Source of the DNA: Ferrimonas sediminicola
GTDB lineage: Bacteria > Pseudomonadota > Gammaproteobacteria > Enterobacterales > Shewanellaceae
Length of the DNA: 64,000 nucleotides
Direction of reading: 5' to 3'
Assembly: GCF_005116715.1 (NCBI RefSeq)
Contig: NZ_SWCI01000004.1
Coordinates: forward strand, 186,001-250,000
Below, one piece after another: positions 1 through 10,039 of this stretch (position 1 is the stretch's first letter; each line of letters begins with the position of its first letter). The translations under genes and the position numbers were made by a program. The notes beneath the pieces are model-generated. The model was not told where the DNA came from and ran no database searches. It worked only from the letters and a program-made list of their open reading frames with translations.

Positions 1-73
1 CCGGGTAGCTGGTGCCCCTGGCCTGACGCAGGGTGGCGATATGGTCAATGTTGACCCCAAGAAGAATACTCAT
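1..73 (-). CDS. pdxJ: Pyridoxine 5'-phosphate synthase PdxJ, 5' end only
   Basis: Only the first 24 codons are in the window; the gene runs off the left edge. They read [20 protein letters not shown], the conserved start of PdxJ, which condenses 1-deoxyxylulose 5-phosphate with 3-amino-2-oxopropyl phosphate to pyridoxine 5'-phosphate in vitamin B6 synthesis. The start lies 2 bases after the recO stop, the recO-pdxJ order known from enterobacteria, so the two are probably co-transcribed. Identification is firm because the N-terminal motif is distinctive. Confidence 0.93.
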   Translation of the reverse strand, partial: MSILLGVNIDHIATLRQARGTSYP

Positions 74-75
74 GC

Positions 76-789
76 CTAGTCCTTGTTGTTGATTCGTTTC
101 ATAAACAGCTCCCTGCTGCGCAGGGGCTTATCGCCCAGGTGGGGCCTGAGCAGGATCCGGGCCAGGTGCTTGGCCTGGGCCAGGTGGTCCGTTGCCAGCT
201 GTTGCCGGGCCAGGGCCAACAACATCGCACCCGCATAGCCCCGGCCATGGGCGGCAGGGACAAACCCCTGCTCCACCACCAGGGCATAGTGGCCGGCGGC
301 CTCCAGGGGCTCTCCCATGGCGTCCAACTCCAGGGCCGGTGCCTCGCCCAGGTGGCTGAGCAGGGCCCACTCGAAATAGCGCAAAACCGGCTCATGCCGC
401 TCCTCACTGGCCAGGGTCAGCAAGCACTGGTGGTAGGCCTGGAACAGCTCGGGGCACTGGGCCAGCTCAGACAGTAATCGTACCGCCAATTCGTTGAAGT
501 ACAAACCGCAGTAGAGCTTGTCTCCGCTCAGAGGCACAGGCAGGGAGAGGGTTTCGACCCCCTTGAGAGTCTTGAGGCTGCCCTGGCCGGCCAGGGCGAT
601 CTTCAGGGGCTGGAAGGGCTGCAGGGCGGCTTTGATCAAGCCCCCCTGCTTGCCGGAGGTGCGCGCCACCGCCGTCACCTTGCCCTCCTCCTCCGTCAGC
701 AGGGTTACCAGCAGGCTGCGCTCACGGTAGGGGCGGGCGTGCAGCAGATAGGCGGACTGCCAACCCGGCTCCACCTTAATCGTCCCCAT
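76..789 (-). CDS. recO: DNA repair protein RecO
   Basis: RecO (237 aa; E. coli 242) works with RecR to load RecA onto SSB-coated DNA in the RecFOR pathway. The N-terminal part (about 1-80) has the OB-fold pattern with the [12 protein letters not shown] segment; the helical C-terminal part carries the YCGLYFNEL stretch usual for the family. No zinc-finger cysteine cluster is visible, as in other gammaproteobacterial RecO. The ATG lies inside the end of era (14-base overlap), which implies translational coupling; an internal start would cut the OB fold. It belongs to the lepA-lepB-rnc-era-recO-pdxJ run. Confidence 0.95.
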   Translation of the reverse strand: MGTIKVEPGWQSAYLLHARPYRERSLLVTLLTEEEGKVTAVARTSGKQGGLIKAALQPFQPLKIALAGQGSLKTLKGVETLSLPVPLSGDKLYCGLYFNELAVRLLSELAQCPELFQAYHQCLLTLASEERHEPVLRYFEWALLSHLGEAPALELDAMGEPLEAAGHYALVVEQGFVPAAHGRGYAGAMLLALARQQLATDHLAQAKHLARILLRPHLGDKPLRSRELFMKRINNKD

Positions 790-1681
790 ACCCCAGGCTG
801 CGCAGCGCTCGCTCGTCGTCTGCCCAGCCGGATTTCACCTTTACCCAGGTTTCCAGGTAGACCTTGGTATCGAACATCTTCTCCATCTCGATGCGGGCTT
901 CCCGGCCAATGGTGCGGATCTTCTCGCCCTTGTTGCCGATCACCATCCGCTTCTGGCCGGTTCGCTCCACCAGGATCAGGGCGTTGATGTGATAGGTGCC
1001 CTTCTCATCCACCTTGAACTGCTCGATCTCCACGGTGGCGGCATAGGGCAGCTCATCCCCCATGAAGCGCATCAGCTTCTCACGCAGGATCTCCGACGCC
1101 ATGAAGCGCTGGCTGCGATCGGTGACATAGTCCTCCGGGAAGTAGTGGATCGACTCGGACACGCTCGCCAGGGAGAGGTCCATGATAGGAGAGATATCCC
1201 CCCCCTTGCCGGCGGCCACCGGGAACACCGCGTCGAAGTTGAACCGCTCCTGCAACTGCTGCAGGTGGGGCAGCAGTGCCTCCTTGTCCTTCACCTGGTC
1301 GATCTTGTTGACCACCAGAGCGGTCTTGCGATGATCACCGCCGCGGCGGAGCTTCTTCAGCACCATCTCATCGTCGGCGGTCCACTTGGTGCCCTCCACC
1401 ACGAACAGCACCAGCTCCACGTCCGCCAGGGAGCTGGCGGCGGCCCGGTTCATCAGGCGGTTGATCGCCCGCTTCTCCTCGACGTGCAATCCGGGGGTGT
1501 CGACGAAGATCACCTGACGGGGTCCCTCGGTGTGGATCCCCATGATGCGGTGACGGGTGGTCTGCGGCTTGCGGGAGGTGATGCTCACCTTCTGGCCGAG
1601 CAGTCTGTTCAGCAGGGTGGATTTGCCCACGTTGGGACGGCCGACGATGGCGACGAAACCGCAGTAGGTGGTGTCTGTCAT
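776..1681 (-). CDS. era: GTPase Era
   Basis: Era binds the 3' end of 16S rRNA and assists 30S subunit maturation. The 301-aa product has G1 GRPNVGKST near residue 14, G3 DTPG, G4 NKID, and a C-terminal KH RNA-binding domain (about 200-285, with the GxxG-type GNKGEKI loop). The frame stays open further upstream, but the start at 1681 gives [17 protein letters not shown], the normal N-terminus, and overlaps the rnc stop as ATGA. This coupling to RNase III is classical. The upstream extension was rejected because it lies in rnc and adds low-complexity residues. Confidence 0.97.
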   Translation of the reverse strand: MTDTTYCGFVAIVGRPNVGKSTLLNRLLGQKVSITSRKPQTTRHRIMGIHTEGPRQVIFVDTPGLHVEEKRAINRLMNRAAASSLADVELVLFVVEGTKWTADDEMVLKKLRRGGDHRKTALVVNKIDQVKDKEALLPHLQQLQERFNFDAVFPVAAGKGGDISPIMDLSLASVSESIHYFPEDYVTDRSQRFMASEILREKLMRFMGDELPYAATVEIEQFKVDEKGTYHINALILVERTGQKRMVIGNKGEKIRTIGREARIEMEKMFDTKVYLETWVKVKSGWADDERALRSLGYGDD

Positions 1682-2349
1682 GATTCCAGTACCTCCAGGA
1701 CCCGGGCGGCGGCGTCCTGCTCCGCCTTGCGGCGCGAACTGCCCCTGCCCACCACGGGTTCGTCCAGATTGCATACGCAGCAATGGACGGTAAACTGTTG
1801 ATTATGGGCGTCACCGGTGACGGTGATCACCTCGTAGGCCGGCAGGGGCTTGCGCCGCGACTGGAGCAGCTCCTGCAGACGGGTCTTGGGATCCTTCTGG
1901 CCGGCCCCGGGCTGGATGGCGTCCAGGCGGGGCTGCCACAGGGCCAGCAACACCGGCTTGCAGCACCCGATGCCACCGTCGAGGAAGATGGCGCCCAGCA
2001 CCGCCTCCACCGCGTCCGCCAGGATCGATTCCCGGCGATGGCCGCCGGACTTCATCTCGCCCGGACCCAGTTTGATGTATTCACCCAGGTTCAGCTCCCG
2101 GGCGATCTCCGCCAGGGTGGCGCCCTTTACCAGGGTCGCCCGCATTCGGGTCATCTCCCCCTCCGGGGCCTTGGGAAACCTGTGGTACAAGTCCTCGGCA
2201 ACCACCATGGAGAGTACTGCGTCTCCCAGGTACTCGAGACGCTCATTGTGGCGACTGCCCGCACTTCTGTGGGTCAGGGCCTGCTGTAATAATTGAGGCT
2301 GCTGAAACTCATAGCCCAGCAGCCTCTGCAAACGTTGTAAATCAGCCAC
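1678..2349 (-). CDS. rnc: Ribonuclease III
   Basis: RNase III (223 aa; E. coli 226) cleaves double-stranded RNA in rRNA precursors and regulatory duplexes. The signature NERLEYLGD is at 35-43; the metal-binding acidic residues D43 and E115 (in DAVEAVLG) are in place. The last 70 or so residues form a double-stranded-RNA-binding domain with the KTRLQELLQ and [12 protein letters not shown] segments. It sits between lepB and era; the stop overlaps the era start by four bases. In enterobacteria RNase III represses its own operon by cutting the leader, but the leader here is only 9 bases from lepB, so expression probably depends on upstream promoters. Confidence 0.97.
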   Translation of the reverse strand: MADLQRLQRLLGYEFQQPQLLQQALTHRSAGSRHNERLEYLGDAVLSMVVAEDLYHRFPKAPEGEMTRMRATLVKGATLAEIARELNLGEYIKLGPGEMKSGGHRRESILADAVEAVLGAIFLDGGIGCCKPVLLALWQPRLDAIQPGAGQKDPKTRLQELLQSRRKPLPAYEVITVTGDAHNQQFTVHCCVCNLDEPVVGRGSSRRKAEQDAAARVLEVLES

Positions 2350-2358
2350 TGCTAACCT

Positions 2359-3279
2359 TTAATCAATTCCGCCGATACGGCTGAAGCGAACGCCGGTGGG
2401 CACCCAGGTGGGCAACACACTGCTGCGATCGCGGTCGAACTCAAAGGAGATCCAGATACCGGTGGCCTTGCCCACCAGGTTCTCCTCGGGGACAAAGCCC
2501 CAGAAACGGCCGTCGGTGCTGTTGTCACGGTTGTCCCCCATGACAAAATAGCTGCCCTCGGGCACCACCCAGTCACCGGCCTGACGACCGGGCTGCTTGT
2601 AGTAATAGCGCAGGGGCTCGGGGTGACGGGGGTTAATCAGAATGTCGTGGTCCACCCCGGCCAGATCCTCGCTGAGGCGCATCAGGGGAGAGCCGTTCTG
2701 GAAGAACTCATCCCGGTTCACCTCAACAGACTGCACCGGCTCCAGCCCGGGGCACTTGGCCACACCAGCCTCGCACTTGGGCTGCAGGTAGAGGGTCTTG
2801 TTGCGGTACACCACCCGGTCACCGGGCAGGCCGATCACCCGCTTGATGTAGTCGACGCGGGTGTCCTTGGGGTACTTGAAGACGATGATGTCACCGCGCT
2901 GGGGGTCGTTATTCTCCCAGAACTTGGCGCGGAATACCGGATCCCTCAAACCGTATTCATGCTTGTTCACCAGGATGAAATCCCCCACCAACAGGGTGGG
3001 CATCATCGAGCCTGAGGGGATCTGGAAGGGTTCCCACAGGAAGGAGCGCAGCACCAGAACGAAAGCGATCACCGGGAAGATCGACTTGGAGGTCTCCACC
3101 AGCCAGGGTTCCTGCACCAGTTTGTCTCTGGCCTCCTCCGGCAGGTCACCGGAGGTCTGCGCACTGGCAAACGCCAGCTTCTGCTGGCGCCGCGGCGCCA
3201 GGTAAAACGTATCCAGTAGCCAGACCAGGCCAGTCCCCAGGGTGACCAGAACCAGGACCAGCGAAAACAGTGCCGCCAT
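2359..3279 (-). CDS. lepB: Signal peptidase I
   Basis: LepB (306 aa) removes signal peptides from exported preproteins at the periplasmic face of the inner membrane. Two N-terminal membrane segments (about 3-22 and 66-80) precede the catalytic Ser91 in PSGSMMPT and the general-base Lys146 in DYIKRVIGLPGD; the S26 box GDNRDNSTDGR is near the C-terminus. The Ser/Lys numbering matches the E. coli enzyme almost exactly. Two cysteines in the KCEAGVAKC segment could form the periplasmic disulfide seen in E. coli. It starts 6 bases after lepA, so lepA-lepB are one transcript. Confidence 0.97.
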   Translation of the reverse strand: MAALFSLVLVLVTLGTGLVWLLDTFYLAPRRQQKLAFASAQTSGDLPEEARDKLVQEPWLVETSKSIFPVIAFVLVLRSFLWEPFQIPSGSMMPTLLVGDFILVNKHEYGLRDPVFRAKFWENNDPQRGDIIVFKYPKDTRVDYIKRVIGLPGDRVVYRNKTLYLQPKCEAGVAKCPGLEPVQSVEVNRDEFFQNGSPLMRLSEDLAGVDHDILINPRHPEPLRYYYKQPGRQAGDWVVPEGSYFVMGDNRDNSTDGRFWGFVPEENLVGKATGIWISFEFDRDRSSVLPTWVPTGVRFSRIGGID

Positions 3280-3285
3280 GCGCGA

Positions 3286-5076
3286 TTAATCTCCTACCTT
3301 GAGTACCGCCAGGAAGGCTTCCTGAGGCACCTCAACATTACCCAGCTGCTTCATCCGCTTCTTACCCTCTTTCTGCTTCTGCAACAGCTTCTTCTTACGG
3401 CTGACGTCACCGCCATAACACTTGGCGGTCACATCTTTACGCAGGGCCTTCACGGTGCTGCGCGCCACGATCTGGTTGCCGATGGCCGCCTGGATGGCAA
3501 TATCAAACATCTGGCGGGGAATCAGTTCGCGCATCTTCTCCACCAGCTGGCGGCCGCGGAACTGGGCGTTCTCCTTGTGGGTGATCATCGCCAGGGCATC
3601 CACCCGGTCGCCGTTGATCATCACATCCAGACGCACCATCTCCTCCTGCTGGAACCGGACAAAGTTGTAGTCCAGGGAGGCAAACCCACGGCTGGTGGAC
3701 TTCAGTCGGTCGAAGAAGTCCAGCACCACTTCCGCCATGGGCAGTTCATAGGTCACCGCCACCTGGTTGCCGTGGTAGGCCATCTTAGTCTGAACCCCGC
3801 GCTTTTCGATACACAGGGTGATCACATTCCCCAGATACTCCTGAGGCACAAGGATGTTGGCCTCGACGATCGGCTCCGCAATGGTTTCGATGTTGTTCAG
3901 CGGCGGAAGTTCCGAGGGGTTATCCACCATCACCGTCTCACCCTTGGTGGTGGTCACTTCATAGACCACGGTCGGTGCGGTGGTGATCAGATCCAGGTTG
4001 TACTCACGCTCCAGGCGCTCCTGGATGATCTCCATGTGCAGCATCCCCAGGAAGCCACAGCGGAAACCGAAGCCCAGGGCGGCAGAGGTCTCCGGCTCGA
4101 AGAACAGAGAGGCGTCGTTGAGGGAGAGCTTGTTCAGGGCATCCCGGAACGACTCATAGTCTTCACTGGAGATGGGGAACATGCCGGCGTACACCTGGGG
4201 CTTCACCTTCTGGAAGCCCGGCAGGGCCTCCTCGGAGCCATGCTTGGCGTGGGTCAGGGTGTCCCCCACCGGCGCACCGTGGATCTCCTTGATGCCACAC
4301 ACCACCCAGCCCACCTCGCCGGTGAGCAGTTCAGTGGTGTCCTTCTGCTTGGGGGTGAAGATCCCCAGGCGATCCACACCCCAAACCTGACCGGTGCTCA
4401 TCACCTTGATTTTGTCGTTCTTCTTCAGCTTGCCGTTCTTGATCCGCACCAAAGAGACAACCCCGAGGTAGTTGTCGAACCAGGAGTCGATGATCAGCGC
4501 CTGCAGCGGCGCCTCCGGGTCGCCCTCTGGGGCAGGAATGGTCTTGACGATGCACTCCAGCACCTCATCGACGCCCACACCGGTCTTGGCGGAGCAACGC
4601 ACCGCCTCCATGGCGTCGATACCGACGATGTCCTCGATCTCCTCCGCCACCCGCTCAGGGTCGGCCTGGGGCAGATCGATCTTATTGAGGATCGGCTGCA
4701 CCTCCAGATCCATCTCGATGGCGGTGTAACAGTTGGCCAGGGTCTGGGCTTCCACCCCCTGACCGGCATCCACCACCAGCAGGGCGCCCTCACAGGCCGC
4801 CAGGGAGCGGGAGACTTCGTAGCTGAAATCCACGTGTCCGGGGGTATCGATGAAGTTCAGTTGGTAGGTTTCGCCATCTTTGGCGGTGTAGTTCAGCGTC
4901 ACACTCTGGGCTTTAATGGTGATGCCGCGCTCACGCTCCAGATCCATGGAGTCGAGGACCTGCTCCGCCATTTCACGATCGCTCAAACCACCGCACACCT
5001 GGATCAGGCGATCGGACAGGGTCGATTTACCGTGGTCGATATGGGCAATGATACTGAAATTACGAATATGCTTCAT
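3286..5076 (-). CDS. lepA: Elongation factor 4 (LepA)
   Basis: LepA/EF4 (596 aa) is a ribosome-associated translational GTPase that acts under stress or in initiation. Seen here: G1 [10 protein letters not shown] at the N-terminus, G3 DTPGHVDF, G4 NKIDLP, EF-G-like domains II, III and V, and the LepA-specific C-terminal domain ending in the basic [15 protein letters not shown] stretch. Length is normal. It is the first gene after rseC; the 143-base gap contains an 8-G run and may hold its own promoter. lepB follows by 6 bases. Confidence 0.97.
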   Translation of the reverse strand: MKHIRNFSIIAHIDHGKSTLSDRLIQVCGGLSDREMAEQVLDSMDLERERGITIKAQSVTLNYTAKDGETYQLNFIDTPGHVDFSYEVSRSLAACEGALLVVDAGQGVEAQTLANCYTAIEMDLEVQPILNKIDLPQADPERVAEEIEDIVGIDAMEAVRCSAKTGVGVDEVLECIVKTIPAPEGDPEAPLQALIIDSWFDNYLGVVSLVRIKNGKLKKNDKIKVMSTGQVWGVDRLGIFTPKQKDTTELLTGEVGWVVCGIKEIHGAPVGDTLTHAKHGSEEALPGFQKVKPQVYAGMFPISSEDYESFRDALNKLSLNDASLFFEPETSAALGFGFRCGFLGMLHMEIIQERLEREYNLDLITTAPTVVYEVTTTKGETVMVDNPSELPPLNNIETIAEPIVEANILVPQEYLGNVITLCIEKRGVQTKMAYHGNQVAVTYELPMAEVVLDFFDRLKSTSRGFASLDYNFVRFQQEEMVRLDVMINGDRVDALAMITHKENAQFRGRQLVEKMRELIPRQMFDIAIQAAIGNQIVARSTVKALRKDVTAKCYGGDVSRKKKLLQKQKEGKKRMKQLGNVEVPQEAFLAVLKVGD

Positions 5077-5219
5077 CTAGGCCGCTTCTTGCAAAAAACA
5101 ACAGGAACAAAACTATCAGGGATAGATATAGGGGGGGGATTTTAACGGATTTTATCCCCGGCGGCTATGAAAGACGCAACCGTCGGGCACCTGGGCCAAT
5201 CCGTTCTCGGCTGAGGCCG
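5077..5219. other. rseC-lepA spacer with a G8 tract
   Basis: This 143-base gap is the 5' region of lepA. It contains a run of eight G on the plus strand (5131-5138) followed by an AT-rich stretch and CCCC, so a short GGGGAT/ATCCCC stem is possible. No convincing -35/-10 pair was found. Confidence 0.4.
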
Positions 5220-5657
5220 CTACGACTCCGCGGCGGGCTGACCTAACACCTTGATTATTCTGGGTGTCGGCGTCAACCTGTCGGCGAGTTTCCTGGCGGT
5301 CATAAACCCGGTCAGAGCCAGCCCCAACCCGGTGGCCAGGGCGACGGCCTCGGCACCGCCCAAGAGGGAGATGCCTCCCACCCCCACCAGTAAGCCTAGC
5401 AGGGGCAACAGATAAACCAGTGCGGCGGCACCGAGCAGCTGCTGTTCTGGGATCCCCAGGGACACCTGGGTGCCTGGGGTCAGGGGGGTGCTCCAGGGCA
5501 GGGTCAGCCGCTGGGAGCGGGGCGTCAGCCCCTTGGCGATAACCCCGGTGCCGCAGCTGTCAGACTCGTGGCAGTGACCACAGGCACTCTGCACCCGCCA
5601 GCACAGGGTTACCTGGCCCTGCTCCCAGGACTCCACCCGGGCCAGCGCCTCCATCAT
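5220..5657 (-). CDS. rseC: SoxR-reducing / sigma-E activity protein RseC
   Basis: RseC (145 aa) is a small inner-membrane protein; homologues support sigma-E signalling and help reduce SoxR. The N-terminus carries the family cysteine cluster (C26, C29 and C35 in ACGHCHESDSCGTG, plus C19), consistent with an Fe-S or redox centre. Two adjacent membrane segments follow at about 75-95 and 100-120. It overlaps rseB by four bases at the end of rpoE-rseA-rseB-rseC, the canonical order. Confidence 0.93.
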   Translation of the reverse strand: MMEALARVESWEQGQVTLCWRVQSACGHCHESDSCGTGVIAKGLTPRSQRLTLPWSTPLTPGTQVSLGIPEQQLLGAAALVYLLPLLGLLVGVGGISLLGGAEAVALATGLGLALTGFMTARKLADRLTPTPRIIKVLGQPAAES

Positions 5658-6601
5658 TGTCCCTGCTCCGCCGGGTAGATGGAGTTGGCCACATTGGTCA
5701 GGCTTTCCAGCGGCAGGCGCCCCACCACCACCACCTCGACCTCACCGTGGCGGGCCGAGGCCAGGGAGAGGCCGCTGCCGGTGGAGAGGCTCTCGGGCAT
5801 CACCACCTGGCCGGCGAGGCCGATGTAGACCGACATCTCGGTCAGGCCGTCGCTGAGGGCGAGATAGTGCACCGGGTCGTTCACACCAAACAACCGGTGC
5901 TGGTCCACGTGGGTCAGCTCAAAGCCCTGGGGCAGCCAGCCGAACCGCCAGGAGGACTCCCGCGCCTGGTAGGCCGGCATCAGTACCGGAGGCCAGCTCT
6001 CACCGGCCAGTTGCGCCAGAACCGGCGAGGGCTCATCGAAAGTGGCCAGCTCAATCACCAGGTACTGCTCCAGCAGCTGGCCTTCGGCATTGAGGGTATC
6101 GATCCGCAGCGGCAGCGCGGTCTGGGTATCCAGCCACAGGCTGTAGCTGTAGCGGAAACGGTCGGTGGAGACGATGCGCACCACCTGGGAGGTTCGCCCG
6201 GCGACCCGATCCCGCCCTGCCAGGGCCAGCTGGTAGAAGGGGGTAAAGGCTTCCACGCCGGTACCGAAGGCCGGGGGAATGAAGCCGCTGATGCGGGCGC
6301 TGCGGACCGAGTAGGGTTTGACGTCGTGCTCCAGGTAGGTGACCCGATCGCCGACCCGCACCACATTCTTCTGGGGACCATTGAGGTGCTCCAGGTAGGC
6401 CACCTCCTCCCCATCAATCTTGCCGTGCACATAGCGGAGGGGACGGATGTGGTCCGACTGCAGGTGGATCAGGGAGTAACGGAACTGGGCGTCGGAGAGG
6501 GCCTGCTGCATCTTATGCAGCCAGCCGATGGCGGGGTCATCGCCGGCGGCATGGGCCGGCAGTGCCAGCAACCATGCCAATGCAAACAAAAATCTACGCA
6601 A
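5654..6601 (-). CDS. rseB: Sigma-E regulatory protein RseB (MucB)
   Basis: RseB (315 aa) is a periplasmic protein that binds the RseA periplasmic domain and protects it from DegS until lipopolysaccharide signals arrive. It has a signal peptide (about 1-18, ending AHA), a large lipoprotein-carrier-like N-terminal domain and a smaller C-terminal domain, the MucB/RseB layout. It starts 9 bases after rseA and overlaps rseC. Length and position match the family, so the call is secure. Confidence 0.95.
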   Translation of the reverse strand: MRRFLFALAWLLALPAHAAGDDPAIGWLHKMQQALSDAQFRYSLIHLQSDHIRPLRYVHGKIDGEEVAYLEHLNGPQKNVVRVGDRVTYLEHDVKPYSVRSARISGFIPPAFGTGVEAFTPFYQLALAGRDRVAGRTSQVVRIVSTDRFRYSYSLWLDTQTALPLRIDTLNAEGQLLEQYLVIELATFDEPSPVLAQLAGESWPPVLMPAYQARESSWRFGWLPQGFELTHVDQHRLFGVNDPVHYLALSDGLTEMSVYIGLAGQVVMPESLSTGSGLSLASARHGEVEVVVVGRLPLESLTNVANSIYPAEQGQ

Positions 6602-6610
6602 ACGAGCCTC

Positions 6611-7183
6611 TTATCTTTGCTCTCGATCGTCATTGGAGACATTATGCCCCTTCAGACGCTGCTGCAACAGGTGGTCGCGCAGATAGGCGTTCACCCGGCG
6701 GCGCTGCTCCATCGCCTGGGCTTCGGCGCTCTGCGCCTGGGCCTGGCGGGCGGCGGGGGTATTGGCCTGGTAGCTGGCCGGCGTCGGCGCCCCAACCACT
6801 GGCAGGGTGTTCAGCACCGGCACTGGGCTGTTCTGCTGCTCGGCGCCATACTGCTGCACACCGACCACGGCGATGGCCGCCACGGTCGCGGCGATGGCGT
6901 ACTGGCCGAAGCGACGGGACAACGCCACCACCTTGCCGGACACCAGGGCACGGCGGCTGGGCTTGGGCGCCAGCACCGTGGGCTCCTGCTCCAGGGCGGC
7001 CGCCACACCGGCGGCGATGTCCAGATTCAGCGCCTTGGGCAACTCGTTGCGCATCGCATCACCGATCAGATGGTAGCGATCCCAGGTCGACTGCATCTGG
7101 TCATCCTTCAACCACTGCTTGAGCTCCAGATCAGATCCTTCGCCGTCAACCCAAGCCGATACTGCTTCTTTACGTTCTGTCAT
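6611..7183 (-). CDS. rseA: Anti-sigma-E factor RseA
   Basis: RseA (190 aa) holds RpoE at the membrane and is released by DegS, RseP and ClpXP proteolysis. The cytoplasmic RseA_N domain covers about 1-70 (with SAWVDGE and WDRYHLIGDAMR motifs). One membrane segment lies at 94-111 and a periplasmic tail follows. The tail is rich in A, Q and P, as in Shewanella-type RseA. It starts 18 bases after rpoE, so sigma and anti-sigma are made from one message. Confidence 0.95.
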   Translation of the reverse strand: MTERKEAVSAWVDGEGSDLELKQWLKDDQMQSTWDRYHLIGDAMRNELPKALNLDIAAGVAAALEQEPTVLAPKPSRRALVSGKVVALSRRFGQYAIAATVAAIAVVGVQQYGAEQQNSPVPVLNTLPVVGAPTPASYQANTPAARQAQAQSAEAQAMEQRRRVNAYLRDHLLQQRLKGHNVSNDDREQR

Positions 7184-7201
7184 GGTTCACCCTGATTGAA
7201 A

Positions 7202-7780
7202 CTACCGCTCTAACAGCGGTTGAATCCTCTTGTCGATCGCTTCCCGCGCCCTGAAGATACGGCTTCGTACCGTGCCTACGGGACACTCCATTACGGTGGC
7301 AATCTCCTCGTAGCTCATCCCCTCCAGTTCCCGGAGTGTGATGGCTACCCTCAACTCTTCAGGCAGCGTCTCTATGGTGCTGAACACGGCCCTTTTAATC
7401 TCATCCGACAGCAGCTGACGCTCTGGGGAGCCATCCTCCCGAAGTGCATCTGCACCGTCATAAAACTCCGCTTCTTCGGCGTCCACGTCCGTCGCAGGTG
7501 GCCGTCGTCCCTGGGAGACCAGATAGTTCTTGGCGGTGTTCACCGCAATCCGGTACAACCAGGTGTAGAAGGCGCTCTCCCCACGAAAGTTCGGCAGTGC
7601 CCGGTAGGCCTTGATAAACGCTTCCTGGGCCACATCGGCAACGTCACCCTGATTCTTCACATAGCGGCTTATCAGGTTGGCTACCTTGTGCTGGTACTTC
7701 ATCACCAGCAGATTAAAAGCTTGCTTATCACCTTGTTGAACGCGTTCGACCAGCTGCTGATCGCTGTTTGGCTCACTCAC
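7202..7780 (-). CDS. rpoE: Envelope-stress sigma factor RpoE (sigma-E)
   Basis: Sigma-E (192 aa) drives the outer-membrane stress regulon. Region 2 (SAFYTWLYRIAVNTAKNYLV) and region 4 (SYEEIATVMECPVGTVRSR) are nearly identical to E. coli RpoE. A GTG start at 7780 is chosen because GGGAGAG stands 9 bases upstream and the protein then begins like its orthologues (SEPNSDQQLVERVQ). An ATG six codons earlier at 7798 lacks a ribosome-binding site. A sigma-E-type promoter precedes it, implying autoregulation. nadB diverges. Confidence 0.96.
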   Translation of the reverse strand: MSEPNSDQQLVERVQQGDKQAFNLLVMKYQHKVANLISRYVKNQGDVADVAQEAFIKAYRALPNFRGESAFYTWLYRIAVNTAKNYLVSQGRRPPATDVDAEEAEFYDGADALREDGSPERQLLSDEIKRAVFSTIETLPEELRVAITLRELEGMSYEEIATVMECPVGTVRSRIFRAREAIDKRIQPLLER

Positions 7781-7842
7781 TTGAGAGCACTCTCCCATAA
7801 ACTAAACTGCTGATTTTGCTTTTACTCGTCTCCGCGCACTTA

Positions 7843-7871
7843 GGTAGACTGCGCCTATGGGTAAAAGTTCG
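7843..7871 (-). promoter_or_regulatory. Candidate sigma-E autoregulatory promoter of rpoE
   Basis: On the minus strand CGAACTT (7871-7865) is followed after 16 bases by TCTACC (7848-7843). The sigma-E consensus is GGAACTT, a 15-16 base spacer, then TCTGA or TCTAA, so the -35 differs at one base. It lies about 60 bases before the rpoE GTG. Family knowledge: rpoE operons in gammaproteobacteria usually have such a promoter. The match was made by eye. Confidence 0.6.
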
Positions 7872-7978
7872 TAAAAAAGTGTGATCCAATCTGGAATTCT
7901 GTACTTACCGCGAAATTTTGGTGCTGGACCGGGAAGCGGGTAACATAGGGTCACATTTCCAAAACCCCATGATACCTA

Positions 7979-9604
7979 ATGAAAGCCGGGATTGAACACA
8001 GTACCGATGTATTGGTTATCGGTAGCGGTGCCGCGGGCCTGACCCTGGCGCTGAAACTCGCCAACCGTTGCCAGGTCAGCGTCGTTGCCAAAGGCCCCCT
8101 CACCGAGGGCTCCACCTATTACGCCCAGGGCGGCATTGCCGCCGTGTTCGACGAAGAGGACACCGTCGAATCCCATGTGGAGGACACGCTGATCGCCGGA
8201 GCCGGCCTCTGTGATCGCCAGGCGGTGGAGTTCACCGCCCGGGAGGCAAGGGCGGCGCTGGAGTGGCTGATCCGCAAGGGCGTGGACTTTGACGAGGAGG
8301 AGTCCCAGGGGGAGGCCAGCGGCGGTGAGCCTCGCTACCACCTGACCCGCGAGGGGGGCCACAGCCACAGGCGTATCCTTCACGCGGCGGACGCCACCGG
8401 CAAGGAGGTGCAACTCACCCTGGAGGAGCAGGCGCGCCGGCACCCCAACATCACTCTGCTGGAGCGCTACAACGCGGTGGATCTGATCACCAGCGTCAAG
8501 CTGGGGCTGCCCGGCGACAAGCGGGTGGTGGGGGCCTACGTGTGGAACCGCAACGCCGAGCATGTGGAGACCGTCAGTGCCCCCTTCGTGGTGCTGGCCA
8601 CCGGTGGCGCCTCCAAAGTGTACCAGTACACCTCCAACCCCGACGTCTCCTCCGGCGACGGCATCGCCATGGCCTGGCGGGCCGGCTGCCGGGTGGCCAA
8701 CATGGAGTTCAACCAGTTCCACCCCACCTGCCTCTACCACACCGAAGCGAGAAACTTCCTGCTGACCGAGGCACTGCGTGGCGAGGGCGCCCTGCTCAGG
8801 CGCCCCGATGGCAGCCGCTTCATGCCCGACTTCGACCCTCGCGAGGAGCTGGCCCCCAGAGACGTGGTGGCCCGGGCCATCGACTTCGAGATGAAGCGCC
8901 TGGGGGCCGACTGCATGTACCTGGACATCAGCCACAAGGATCCGCAGTTCGTCACCCGCCACTTCCCCACCATCTACAAACGGTGCCTGGGGCTGGGGAT
9001 CGACATCACCAAACAGCCGATCCCCGTGGTCCCCGCCGCCCACTACACCTGCGGCGGGGTGATGACCGATCTGGATGGCAAGACCGACATCGCCGGCCTC
9101 TACGCCGTCGGCGAGGTGGCCTACACCGGGTTGCATGGTGCCAATCGCATGGCCAGCAACTCGCTGCTGGAGTGCCTGGTGTTCGCCCGCGCCGCCGCCC
9201 GGGACATCTTCCAGCATCTGGACCAGGTGGAACCGGTCACCGCTCTGCCCCACTGGGATGAAAGCCAGGTCACCGATTCCGACGAGAACGTGGTGATCTC
9301 CCACAACTGGCATGAGCTGAGGCTGTTTATGTGGGACTACGTGGGCATCGTGCGCACCGACAAGCGGCTGCAGCGTGCCCTGCGCCGGGTGGAGATGCTC
9401 AAGGGGGAGATCCACGACTACTACTCGGACTTCAAGATCAGCAACGACCTGCTGGAGCTGCGCAACCTGGTGCAGATCGCCGAGCTGATCATCCGCTGCG
9501 CCATGGATCGAAAGGAGAGCCGCGGCCTGCACTACACCCTGGATTACCCGAATCAGCAAGCCAACCCCTCGCCCACTATCCTGACGCCGCCCCCCGGCAG
9601 CTGA
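7979..9604 (+). CDS. nadB: L-aspartate oxidase NadB
   Basis: NadB (541 aa; E. coli 540) is an FAD enzyme oxidising L-aspartate to iminoaspartate, the first step of de novo NAD synthesis with NadA. The dinucleotide-binding [11 protein letters not shown] motif is near residue 15; [13 protein letters not shown] and the HPTCLYH and [15 protein letters not shown] segments of the succinate-dehydrogenase flavoprotein family follow. It diverges from rpoE, a conserved gammaproteobacterial arrangement. Its 3' end overlaps ygfX on the other strand by 29 bases. The FAD assembly factor gene sdhE lies just beyond ygfX. Confidence 0.96.
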   Translation: MKAGIEHSTDVLVIGSGAAGLTLALKLANRCQVSVVAKGPLTEGSTYYAQGGIAAVFDEEDTVESHVEDTLIAGAGLCDRQAVEFTAREARAALEWLIRKGVDFDEEESQGEASGGEPRYHLTREGGHSHRRILHAADATGKEVQLTLEEQARRHPNITLLERYNAVDLITSVKLGLPGDKRVVGAYVWNRNAEHVETVSAPFVVLATGGASKVYQYTSNPDVSSGDGIAMAWRAGCRVANMEFNQFHPTCLYHTEARNFLLTEALRGEGALLRRPDGSRFMPDFDPREELAPRDVVARAIDFEMKRLGADCMYLDISHKDPQFVTRHFPTIYKRCLGLGIDITKQPIPVVPAAHYTCGGVMTDLDGKTDIAGLYAVGEVAYTGLHGANRMASNSLLECLVFARAAARDIFQHLDQVEPVTALPHWDESQVTDSDENVVISHNWHELRLFMWDYVGIVRTDKRLQRALRRVEMLKGEIHDYYSDFKISNDLLELRNLVQIAELIIRCAMDRKESRGLHYTLDYPNQQANPSPTILTPPPGS

Positions 9605-9986
9605 TCAGGATGCGACAGAGCCGGTGCCAGCCGGCTCTGTCCACCTGCCGTCGGCTCAACCACCAGAGCCGCCCTCCGGGCTGCACCCACAACAGCGCCA
9701 ATGGCCCCCACACCCAGCTGCGCGGATCCAGCTGGAAGGGTTCCCCCCCGCCAAGCTCCACCCCCTGACCATCTTCACCGAGGAGGAAGGGTGAGGTGGC
9801 GGCGCCTCTGGGCAGCCAGGGCAGCAGGGTCACGGGCAGCAACAGCAGTTGCCACGCCCCTTGAAGCGGCAGGCGCTCTGCCGGCCACAACCCCAGGCTG
9901 AGCAGCAGCAGCAGGCTGAGACCAAGCCTGAGCCAGTTGGGACAGGAACTGGGGGCGGGATAGGGGTAGCGCTTGTGCTCGACCAT
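9576..9986 (-). CDS. ygfX: YgfX (CptA) family membrane protein
   Basis: A 136-aa protein with a hydrophobic N-terminal hairpin (two membrane segments about 17-35 and 40-58) and a WRLCR-like basic tail, matching the YgfX/CptA layout. E. coli YgfX was described as a cell-division toxin and its gene overlaps sdhE (cptB). Here it follows sdhE directly, which is the main support because the sequence is poorly conserved. The ATG at 9986 gives the family length; a GTG at 10037, 2 bases after the sdhE stop, would add 17 residues and cannot be excluded. Confidence 0.78.
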   Translation of the reverse strand: MVEHKRYPYPAPSSCPNWLRLGLSLLLLLSLGLWPAERLPLQGAWQLLLLPVTLLPWLPRGAATSPFLLGEDGQGVELGGGEPFQLDPRSWVWGPLALLWVQPGGRLWWLSRRQVDRAGWHRLCRILISCRGAASG

Positions 9987-10039
9987 ACCCTCAGTGTAGC
10001 CGAGCTTCGACGCCCGCCTCGGGGGCGCCGGATGCACTG

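Noticed and set aside
1682-1783. Era with a 34-residue N-terminal extension
   Set aside because: The extension lies wholly in rnc and is Arg/Gly-rich; family start and coupling place Era at 1681.
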